A stretch of DNA of 17,992 nt, taken from assembly GCA_002327865.1 (NCBI GenBank), contig DCUQ01000055.1, positions 1 through 17,992 on the forward strand, written 5' to 3'. Shown one piece after another: positions 1 through 5,285 of this stretch. This stretch comes from Syntrophaceae bacterium UBA2210. Its GTDB lineage: Bacteria; Desulfobacterota; Syntrophia; Syntrophales; UBA2210. Each line of letters starts with the position of its first letter. The stretch's first letter is position 1. Position numbers and translations under genes: made by a program. The notes below the pieces were generated by a model. That model was not told the origin of the DNA. It saw only the letters and a list, made by a program, of their open reading frames with translations, and made no database searches.

Positions 1-10
1 TTCAAACAAA

Positions 11-31
11 TGGGACCACCTCTCAGTCCCA
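11..31. other. Short hairpin at the left edge
   Basis: Perfect 6-bp inverted repeat, TGGGAC (11-16) and GTCCCA (26-31), around a 9-nt loop. It may be the 3' hairpin of a gene ending before the window. There is no T-run on either side, so intrinsic termination is not shown. Confidence 0.25.
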
Positions 32-62
32 TAACATATATCATGTTAACAGGATGGTTGCC

Positions 63-140
63 ATGGAACTTAAAGAGTATTTCGAAAGCGTTGAAGGTGC
101 CAGAATCCTGGCGACGGCGGATAGTCTCGGAAAGGAGCGG
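63..140 (+). pseudogene. N-terminal remnant of a pyridoxamine 5'-phosphate oxidase-like protein
   Basis: An ATG preceded by AGGA (51-54, spacing 8) opens a frame reading MELKEYFESVEGARILATAD and then SLGK. This resembles the usual N-terminus of small FMN-binding PNPOx-family proteins. The family resemblance ends after about 26 residues, although the frame stays open to 290 with low-complexity, Arg/Ser-rich sequence unlike any FMN-binding barrel. I therefore read it as a frame-disrupted or recombined relic rather than a working gene. The PNPOx assignment rests on one short stretch recognised by eye and could be wrong. Confidence 0.35.
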
Positions 141-150
141 GAAATGATGA

Positions 151-375
151 AACATACCGTATTCGGTACCTCCCGGGAAACGGGAAATAACGAACAACCA
201 GGTGGAATATCGCCGTGGCATACTGACCGAATGGTACGTGAACGGCCCTCCCGGTCTTCAACAGGGGTACGAAGCAGCTTCGCCAAATGATAAAAAAGAA
301 GCTTGCCGGCATTTCAGGTTTTACTATGACAGGTACGGCAGAATTCACATGCGTGTTGAGATTGTAATTAACTGA
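151..375 (+). pseudogene. Fragment with the EYRRG..TEWYVNG motif (FG-GAP/VCBS-type protein relic)
   Basis: In a frame different from the PNPOx-like remnant, codons 193-375 read N-N-Q-V-E-Y-R-R-G-I-L-T-E-W-Y-V-N-G-P-P-G-L-Q-Q-G-Y and end at TGA (373-375). The pattern V-x-Y-x-R-G-x-L-T-E-W-Y-V-N-G-P-x-G-L-x-Q-G-F is one I associate with a domain just ahead of FG-GAP/VCBS repeats in large secreted proteins. Here it is cut off upstream by a stop (148-150), has no convincing start, and is followed by only about 45 residues with no repeats. It is best explained as a fragment of a much larger lost gene. Motif recognition is from memory. Confidence 0.4.
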
Positions 376-380
376 TAGGT

Positions 381-416
381 AAAAGGCAAAACCATTACAG
401 TGGCTTTGCCTTTTTT
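381..416 (+). terminator. Rho-independent terminator
   Basis: The arm at 382-394 pairs with 401-413 over 13 bp with a single A-C mismatch around a 6-nt loop. A run of six T follows at 411-416. It lies 6 nt beyond the stop of the preceding gene fragment and probably served the gene that decayed there. Confidence 0.8.
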
Positions 417-731
417 ATTCCAAAACGGACGGGAATGGCGGATTGCAATGATACGCGTGAGATCATAAGCATATCGAGAAACTTTCAAGGGTAATCGATC
501 AAATCTTCCAAAATAAATTTCTAAAACAAATTTAATTGGGAAAACAAGTGTTTCACAGTAAAGGTGTGAGGAACTTCATAACACTTACCCCTGAATCTCT
601 GTATAAGCTGTATCAAAAGTTTTCCCCCGTTACAACACATGCGGACAGGGAAAACGAATCTATGAGCCGGTTAATGCGCTCTACCGGATATACGGGCAAT
701 TCAATGAAATATTTTTAAAATGAGATGACCC
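417..731. other. Intergenic, no supported gene
   Basis: This stretch of about 315 bases holds only short open frames. A TTG-started 60-codon frame (536-718) has no Shine-Dalgarno sequence and no recognisable family. I see no promoter I can support and no repeat. Confidence 0.5.
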
Positions 732-1469
732 ATGAAAACCATGAAACTCTCAAGAAAACTAAGAATTTCAGCCCTTTTTTGTGTAATCGCATTATTTCCT
801 CTCTGTGGCTGCATCCAGACTTTATCCCTGATCTCCATTCCCTTGACAGCAATCCAACTCGGGACAATGGCATATCAGTCGATTGAGGAAGTGGATATCA
901 GCGTGACCCTGGCATCGGGTGTCACTGAAAAAGAATTACATGAGATTAAGAACATTGCCATATTGCTGGGGGATGAGAGCGGTGTTCCGTCATCCGGAAA
1001 GATAGGTGAGTTAAAAGCGGTCCTGAGAGATAACCTGTGTGTTCAATTAACCAATATCGGATTCATGGTGTGTGACGAAAGTCAACTCGAAAGATCCACA
1101 TCTAATAATTGGGTCGAAACAGGTTACAATATAAACAATATGGTAGAAGCAGGAAGGGCTTTGGGGGTCCAAGCAATCGTAACAGGCAATGTTACGGCAG
1201 CGCAACACAGCTCGTTCGGTTTAATCGGAGTGGGACGGATGAATACCGTTGTTCAAAGCGCTTCGATTAAAGTTATCGGGGTAGAAAAGGCCGATACATT
1301 GATTATCGTTACTGCCAACTATAAAATAGGACAGGACCCGCAAACGGCAGCCAAAGGCATAGCAATGGCCCTGAAGGCAAAACTGGATAATCCGGAATCA
1401 GATGTCATGGTGTCACATGCCAGCAAATCTCTAATGGGAACAGAGCCTTCTTTCGATACGAATGGCTGA
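732..1469 (+). CDS. Predicted outer-membrane or periplasmic lipoprotein, CsgG/LpoB-like fold suspected
   Basis: A 245-residue protein with a lipoprotein signal peptide: basic start (K2, K5, R8, K9, R11), hydrophobic core 13-24 and lipobox L-C-G-C with the lipidated Cys at 27. Residues 85-115 carry K-A-V-L-R-D-N-L-C-V-Q-L and I-G-F-M-V-C-D. Residues 138-160 carry the A-R-A-L-G-V-Q-A-I-V-T-G-N-V stretch typical of CsgG/LpoB/TolB-N-like alpha/beta domains, where a variable peptide is followed by 'G-(A/V)-(D/Q)-(A/Y)-(I/V)-(V/L)-x-G'. The C-terminus is soluble. The start at 732 is chosen because it gives a standard n-region; ATG 741 is equally possible, and neither has a strong ribosome site. There is no partner gene next to it, so its cellular role is unknown. 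The fold suggestion is inference. Confidence 0.75.
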   Translation: MKTMKLSRKLRISALFCVIALFPLCGCIQTLSLISIPLTAIQLGTMAYQSIEEVDISVTLASGVTEKELHEIKNIAILLGDESGVPSSGKIGELKAVLRDNLCVQLTNIGFMVCDESQLERSTSNNWVETGYNINNMVEAGRALGVQAIVTGNVTAAQHSSFGLIGVGRMNTVVQSASIKVIGVEKADTLIIVTANYKIGQDPQTAAKGIAMALKAKLDNPESDVMVSHASKSLMGTEPSFDTNG

Positions 1470-1534
1470 AGAAAACTTTCAAAAGAAAATATATAATTTT
1501 TTTATAGGAATTCTCTTCTTTAAATAGTAAAAAA

Positions 1535-1582
1535 CCCCTTTTCAAGTTCCTCCTGAACGTCTCCTCTCTTTTGAGAAAGGGG
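1535..1582. repeat. Imperfect inverted repeat
   Basis: CCCCTTTTCAA (1535-1545) faces TTGAGAAAGGGG (1571-1582). The arms match except for a one-base indel, around a 25-nt loop. It lies between the lipoprotein and the GIY-YIG gene. It may be a weak terminator for the lipoprotein gene, whose stop is about 65 nt upstream, or a small element remnant. Confidence 0.35.
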
Positions 1583-1607
1583 GGACGTTTATCGTGAGCG
1601 GTGTTTT

Positions 1608-1916
1608 GTGAAGCATTGGTATGTATATATGATCAGGTGCAGGTACGGCACGCTCTACACGGGTGCAACCACCAATGTGGAGCGACGGTTCGCCGAGCAC
1701 CAGCAGGCGGGTCCGAAGACCGCGCGGTACCTGAAAGGGAGGGGACCGCTTAGGCTTGTTTTCACCTTCCATGCCGGTGATCGTAAAACGGCATTACAAC
1801 TGGAATGCCTCATCAAAAATCTGCCAAAGGTCCGGAAGGAAGCCCTTATACAGCACCCGGAATCTATCCGGGATATTCCCGGTATCTCTGGGAGAATTAA
1901 GCATATGCAGGGCTGA
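1608..1916 (+). CDS. GIY-YIG nuclease-superfamily protein (UPF0213/YhbQ type)
   Basis: A 102-residue single-domain GIY-YIG protein. The first motif is W-Y-V-Y (4-7), the second is L-Y-T-G (16-19), the conserved helix has V-E-R-R-F-A-E-H (24-31) with the catalytic-type Arg, and the metal-binding Glu is E66 in L-E-C-L-I-K. These are the hallmarks of the small stand-alone members related to the UvrC N-domain and the SLX1 nuclease. The biological substrate of this small branch is poorly defined. The start is GTG at 1608, which leaves the usual 'M-x-x-W-Y-V-Y-(M/I)-(L/I)-R-C' beginning. The only purine-rich tract (1575-1582) is about 25 nt upstream, so translation signals are weak. It stands alone, followed by a non-coding gap. 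Confidence 0.85.
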   Translation: MKHWYVYMIRCRYGTLYTGATTNVERRFAEHQQAGPKTARYLKGRGPLRLVFTFHAGDRKTALQLECLIKNLPKVRKEALIQHPESIRDIPGISGRIKHMQG

Positions 1917-2116
1917 CCTGTACCTGAAACAAATGTAGTGCTTTTTTACTGAATTGTGGAAACCATCGCATCAGGTATCATGGCAGATATGAGCTGACGC
2001 TATTCCAGCGCTGTTTTAAACGAGTTCAAAGGGGTAATTCCGTCTGATCTCTGATATCTGTAAGATTAGTACCGGTGGGTTGACGCGGTAATTTATTACT
2101 CCGGCAGCAATATATG

Positions 2117-2235
2117 ATCAAATCAAGCCCCGGCTTTCGCCGGGGTGACGGGTCTGGATGCCCCCGTATCGAGTACGGGGTAAACCCCGTGTCAAGCACG
2201 GGGCAGGCCTGTCGGGGTCCGGCATGACATTTGAT
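2117..2235. repeat. Palindromic intergenic repeat element with short terminal inverted repeats
   Basis: Three GC-rich hairpins in a row: 2128-2134/2139-2145 (7 bp, CCCCGGC), 2162-2168/2174-2180 (7 bp, CCCCGTA) and 2185-2191/2197-2203 (7 bp, CCCCGTG). The last two are near-copies of one another. The group is bounded by ATCAAAT (2117-2123) and its exact complement ATTTGAT (2229-2235), both set in AT-rich flanks. It sits in the gap 1917-2388, which contains no other feature I can support. The layout is that of a dispersed non-autonomous element or REP-like unit. I recall similar 'cgggg...gcatgacattt' units between genes of deltaproteobacteria, but cannot confirm copies here. Confidence 0.6.
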
Positions 2236-2388
2236 ATATAGTAATATTAACTGTGTACGTAGGTTTATTTTCATGCCTGTCACAGGTGCCTGCATACGGT
2301 CGGTTTTCTTGACATCACAGCAAGAAGGGACTAAGAGCCTGTATCTTTCATTCATTGCATAAATCATAAAAGGAATATATCGCAGTAT

Positions 2389-3234
2389 ATGGGATCTGAA
2401 GTACTGGTAATTATCTGCGGCCTCGCCGCGGCAGCGAGTTTCGGCACCGGCGACTTCTGCGGCGGATTCGCGACCAAGCGGTGCAGCGTTTACAGTATCC
2501 TCGTCATATCGCAGATTTTCGGTCTTGCACTGTTGGCCTTGCTGGCCGTTGTGCTGTATGAGCCGATACCTTCCTGTGGCAATTTATTGTTTGGCGGACT
2601 TGCCGGTCTTTTTGGGACACTCGGTCTCGCGGCGCTGTACATCGGACTCGCCAGGGCACGCATGGGGATCGTTGCCCCGGTCAGCGCCGTTGTCGGGGCC
2701 GTTCTGCCTATCATAATAGGTATGTTCATCGAAGGGATGCCGACTGTAGTACAATTCTCAGGTCTGTTGCTGGGACTATGCGCGATCTGGTATCTGGCCG
2801 GCGGCGGAAGAGCCGCATCGGTTCACCCCAGCGAACTGGGTCTGCCGATCCTGGCTGGACTGGGGTTCGGATTTTTCTTTGTTTTTATTAATCAGGTCAG
2901 CGAAAACTCTGTTTTCTGGCCGCTGACTGTTGCCAGGATCGTGTCGATCACAATGATCCTTGTATTCATAACCGTGCGCCGGTATAAAATACAAGTACCG
3001 CGGAACAGTCAACTCCTCATTATAGTTTTGGCGGGAATATTCGATGCCGCAGGCAACATCCTTTTCGCCATGGCATCCGGCCTGGGAAGACTCGATATGG
3101 CGGCTACACTCACATCTCTGTATCCCGCCGGGACTGTTCTCCTTGCCTGGTTCATTCTCAGAGAACATCTGACCCCGCGGCAGTGGTTCGGTGTCGCGAT
3201 TGCCCTTGCCGCGCTTATTCTGATCGCCTCATGA
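2389..3234 (+). CDS. EamA-family (drug/metabolite transporter superfamily) permease
   Basis: A 281-residue integral membrane protein with about ten hydrophobic segments in two homologous halves (1-140 and 150-281), the usual size and architecture of DMT/EamA carriers. The N-terminal signature A-A-A-S-F-G-T-G-D-F (14-23) and the second-half motif A-T-L-T-S-L-Y-P-A-G-T-V-L-L-A (about 238-252), followed by R-E-H-L-T-P-R-Q-W-F-G-V-A, are characteristic. The substrate cannot be told from sequence; relatives export amino acids, nucleosides or other metabolites. The ATG at 2389 has a purine tract AAAGGA about 14 nt upstream. It faces the GYD-domain gene convergently across 50 bases with no obvious terminator. 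Confidence 0.9.
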   Translation: MGSEVLVIICGLAAAASFGTGDFCGGFATKRCSVYSILVISQIFGLALLALLAVVLYEPIPSCGNLLFGGLAGLFGTLGLAALYIGLARARMGIVAPVSAVVGAVLPIIIGMFIEGMPTVVQFSGLLLGLCAIWYLAGGGRAASVHPSELGLPILAGLGFGFFFVFINQVSENSVFWPLTVARIVSITMILVFITVRRYKIQVPRNSQLLIIVLAGIFDAAGNILFAMASGLGRLDMAATLTSLYPAGTVLLAWFILREHLTPRQWFGVAIALAALILIAS

Positions 3235-3284
3235 GGAAAGAAAACAGCGTTCCCTGAAGAAATCGTAAGAATTATTCGCCGTTA

Positions 3285-3578
3285 TTACAGGTTTTTAACT
3301 TCGGAAAGCAATCTGTCGAACTGTTCCACATCGACGACCGGTGATGTCGTGAAGGATATCCCTGTTAATCTGCTGATCGCTACCGAGGTTGCCAGCGCTT
3401 TTTCTATATCAGGAAGCTCCAGTGTAAAGACGAGGTCATGTTCTCCGGCGACGGCGTACATCGATATTACCTTTCCGTTGTTTCTTTCGATGATTGCAAT
3501 AGCCTCTTTTGTCCGTTCCGCAGAAGCCTTTTGCAGAGCGTCCTTGGAATACTTACCAAACATCATAAATATCGGCAT
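3285..3578 (-). CDS. GYD-domain protein
   Basis: A 97-residue protein starting M-P-I-F-M-M-F-G-K-Y-S-K-D-A-L, the standard opening of the GYD family (Pfam PF08734 by memory), and continuing with A-E-R-T-K-E-A-I. The fold resembles dimeric ferredoxin-like alpha/beta (Lrp/AsnC ligand-domain-like) proteins. The central segment G-E-H-D-L-V-F-T-L-E-L-P-D (46-58) matches the family's 'G-x-Y-D' region, with His in place of the eponymous Tyr. No biochemical function is established for the family. A strong Shine-Dalgarno AGGAGG lies just upstream. Nothing in the neighbours gives a clear functional tie. Confidence 0.85.
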   Translation of the reverse strand: MPIFMMFGKYSKDALQKASAERTKEAIAIIERNNGKVISMYAVAGEHDLVFTLELPDIEKALATSVAISRLTGISFTTSPVVDVEQFDRLLSEVKNL

Positions 3579-3742
3579 AATAAAATTCCTCCTTCATTTG
3601 GGTTATTGATCGGTTCAGGACGGATGTGATTTTTCTTCCGCCCTTCAATACGTCAATCAATGTGTGACGGCTAATATTATATATTGATATTAAGATGTTA
3701 TATGGTGTTTATTAGCTCATAGTTTTGCTTGTTCGTCAAGGA

Positions 3743-4090
3743 TTATTTGGGTTTCGCGGTATCAGAAGGAAGGGCACGGTTCGGTGCCTTATGGCCGTGT
3801 CGTTTCCCTGCCAGGTAATGCGCGGCAGCCATAAGAGGATGACGGCAAATCATCCGGGGACCGGCGTATCTCATCACTTCTCTGATCTTATCCCTCATGT
3901 CCGGTTTGTAGCAATGGACGGGACATTTGGAACATGCCGGTTTGTTTCCATGGAAGGGACATTTCTCAAGACGTTTCTCGACGTATTTCAGCAGTTCTTC
4001 GCACTCGGAACACAGACCACCGCTCCGGCCGTGTTTCCTCCGGCAGAAAATTGCGATCATTGCCGCTGCTGTCCTTCTTTCAGTGTTCAT
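3743..4090 (-). CDS. ygbA: YgbA-family Cys-rich protein (nitrous oxide-stimulated promoter family)
   Basis: A 115-residue protein with eight cysteines, at 16, 27, 30, 44, 53, 56, 60 and 82. The arrangement G-L-C-S-E-C (25-30), C-P-F-H-G-N-K-P-A-C-S-K-C-P-V-H-C-Y-K-P (44-63) and R-Y-A-G-P-R-M (74-80) is the signature of the family that includes E. coli YgbA. That protein is known to be induced by nitric oxide and linked to recovery from nitrosative stress. The clustered Cys pairs suggest a metal or Fe-S site; that is inference. The tail after residue 92 is Lys/His-rich and not conserved in my memory of the family. The ribosome site is weak. The gene is on the same strand as the TGA-interrupted IscA gene upstream but separated by about 400 bases, so it is probably transcribed separately. 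Confidence 0.85.
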   Translation of the reverse strand: MNTERRTAAAMIAIFCRRKHGRSGGLCSECEELLKYVEKRLEKCPFHGNKPACSKCPVHCYKPDMRDKIREVMRYAGPRMICRHPLMAAAHYLAGKRHGHKAPNRALPSDTAKPK

Positions 4091-4212
4091 TATCGAAAGA
4101 TTGATAAATATTACAGGATAGCGCTGCCTTCAGTGAAATTTTACCCTGTATTATTGTCGCTACGGTCTACTCTATTGTTTTTTTTGCCTGCCGCCCGGCA
4201 GGATTGCCGCAT

Positions 4213-4302
4213 TCACGTCGATACTCCCATCCGGGGCAGGATATAGGCCTGAAGAATAAACCATACCCCAATAATTGCGAGCAGGATTAATATTTTACCC
4301 AT
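4213..4302 (-). CDS. 29-residue single-span membrane peptide
   Basis: ATG at 4302 opens a 29-codon frame ending in TGA. The peptide begins M-G-K-I-L-I-L-L-A-I-I-G-V-W-F-I-L-Q and ends Y-I-L-P-R-M-G-V-S-T. It has one basic residue, a hydrophobic helix (4-22) and a short polar tail with P-R, which is a clean one-pass membrane design. An AGGGAGA tract (4313-4319) sits 10-11 nt upstream. A sequence of this kind is unlikely to arise by chance, and I have an impression of similar peptides in deltaproteobacterial genomes, but I cannot name a family. It lies between the YgbA and IscA/HesB genes on the same strand. Function is unknown. Confidence 0.55.
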   Translation of the reverse strand: MGKILILLAIIGVWFILQAYILPRMGVST

Positions 4303-4402
4303 GAGTAACAAATCTCCCTGGTTATCTTTGTTAATGATGCTGTTCATACGGTGTCAAACGCTGTACCCGTATTTCGTGGTTTTTTTGCTCTATAGAAGCT
4401 TA

Positions 4403-4437
4403 CGGCAGCGAACCTTCTCTATTGTGATTCGCTGCCG
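4403..4437 (-). terminator. Strong hairpin downstream of the IscA/HesB gene
   Basis: Perfect 10-bp inverted repeat, CGGCAGCGAA (4403-4412) and TTCGCTGCCG (4428-4437), with a 15-nt loop. It lies about 60 nt past the IscA/HesB stop on the minus strand. No U-run follows directly, so it may stabilise the transcript's 3' end or be a factor-assisted terminator. Confidence 0.5.
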
Positions 4438-4497
4438 CTGAATGCCTGTATTATCTCCGGAGTATCACATGGGGATCCGATCCAGACCCCGTCAAGT

Positions 4498-4842
4498 TTA
4501 ATGTGAACCTCCGCAGGAGCTTCCACATGAGCTACCGCAAGAACTTCCGCATGAGCCGCCGCTCGGTATACTTGAGGCAATTGAAAACCCTGATCCCCTT
4601 TCGGTAGTAATAAAATCTATGTTTATCGGCTTCGCTCTTTCAAACAATTGCTCGTCGATTACAAAGGTAATACCATCTTCCTTGAAGATCTTATCCGTAT
4701 CTTTAGTCTCATCCAGAGACATTCCCAGTGAGGGTCCCGCTCATCCGCCTTCGGAATACACCAGTCTGACAGGGAGTTTCTCTTTCCTCGATTCGAGGGC
4801 CTTCTTAATCATTTCCTGTGCTTTTTCTGAAACGTTAAACAT
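4498..4842 (-). CDS. IscA/HesB-family Fe-S carrier, putative selenoprotein (in-frame TGA at codon 34)
   Basis: Read straight through one TGA, the gene encodes 114 residues, about the IscA length. The N-terminus is M-F-N-V-S-E-K-A-Q-E-M-I-K, then V-R-L-V-Y-S-E-G-G-(TGA)-A-G-P-S-L-G-M. The rest includes G-I-T-F-V-I-D, the usual core strand of the family, and a Cys-rich tail with four S-C-G units and a final G-G-S-H. The TGA (4743-4741) falls where E. coli IscA has its first cluster-ligand Cys (S-G-C-S-G). Homology is intact on both sides in one frame, so decay or frameshift is unlikely. HesB-like proteins are among the known bacterial selenoprotein families (Gladyshev-type surveys, from memory). 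Start ATG 4842 has AAAGGAG at spacing 8. An automated caller would begin wrongly at Met41 (4722). No sel genes are in the window. Confidence 0.8.
4716..4743 (-). promoter_or_regulatory. Candidate bacterial SECIS hairpin next to the TGA codon
   Basis: Two bases after the TGA (4743-4741), GGGAC (4738-4734) can pair with GUCUC (4720-4716), including one G-U pair. Inside it CC (4733-4732) can pair with GG (4726-4725) around a UCACU loop, leaving a GAAU bulge. Position and size suit a bacterial SECIS, which must lie directly downstream of UGA in the coding sequence. Pairing was done by eye and energy was not computed. Confidence 0.4.
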
Positions 4843-4897
4843 TTATTTTTCTCCTTTGTATTTTCCACGCTTGAGTGGATCTTCCAATCGACTCCAT

Positions 4898-4911
4898 GAT
4901 AATCGTTTATC
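4898..4911. promoter_or_regulatory. GATAA..TTATC palindrome, possible operator (Fur-like)
   Basis: GATAA (4898-4902) and TTATC (4907-4911) form a 5-bp inverted repeat with a 4-nt centre, just after the predicted start of transcription of the IscA/HesB gene. A second AT-rich palindrome, TATCGATA (4933-4940), lies in the promoter spacer. The half-sites recall Fur boxes (GATAAT), but the centre does not fit the classical spacing. Confidence 0.3.
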
Positions 4912-4925
4912 GTAAAATTGTAATT

Positions 4926-4953
4926 ATGATAATATCGATAACCGGAATGTCAA
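4926..4953 (-). promoter_or_regulatory. Sigma-70-type promoter of the IscA/HesB gene
   Basis: On the minus strand: -35 TTGACA (4953-4948, perfect), a 16-bp spacer, and -10 TATCAT (4931-4926, five of six). Transcription would start near 4919, giving an untranslated leader of about 75 nt before the ATG at 4842. Confidence 0.65.
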
Positions 4954-5285
4954 GTATGGTAGTTACAGAGAACTATTCGCATGCGGAGATAAACGTATCG
5001 TTAGGAACGTAAATAGGTAAAAGACACCGAATTTACAGATCGTTACGGATTGCATTAGAAGCAGGCAGGAATGCGGCAGGTACAGGGGATTTTTCATATC
5101 GGTCCGTATGTGATACAAGTATCGAACCGGGAAGCTGTGTTAGATTCGTCTTCCGGGAGGTGACGGATGAAGCGAGAGAAAACTTAATTGCGAGGATATG
5201 GTAACGGGTTAACGAGTTTGGATATGGAGGAATCACATATTATAAGGTGTCGTTTTCCCTCTCTTAACTCAGAAAGGATGCGATC
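4954..5285. other. Intergenic, possible trace of a decayed gene
   Basis: There is no convincing gene here. A start-less plus-strand frame (5013-5204) reads plausibly like protein around E-P-G-S-C-V-R-F-V-F-R-E-V-T-D-E-A-R-E-N-L, and continues past a stop as R-V-N-E-F-G-Y-G-G-I. This might be a PilZ-like relic, but it is too weak to call. The Shine-Dalgarno AAAGGA for the next gene is at about 5272. Confidence 0.3.

Noticed and set aside
536..718. TTG-started 60-codon plus-strand open frame ahead of the lipoprotein gene
   Set aside because: No ribosome site and no recognisable family. Likely chance.
4619..4915. 98-codon plus-strand open frame across the IscA/HesB gene
   Set aside because: Antisense to the IscA/HesB sequence and its promoter; no recognisable protein.
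5013..5204. Start-less plus-strand frame with possible PilZ-like sequence
   Set aside because: No start codon, interrupted by a stop before the second half of the putative domain, and the resemblance is vague. Recorded only as a possible relic.
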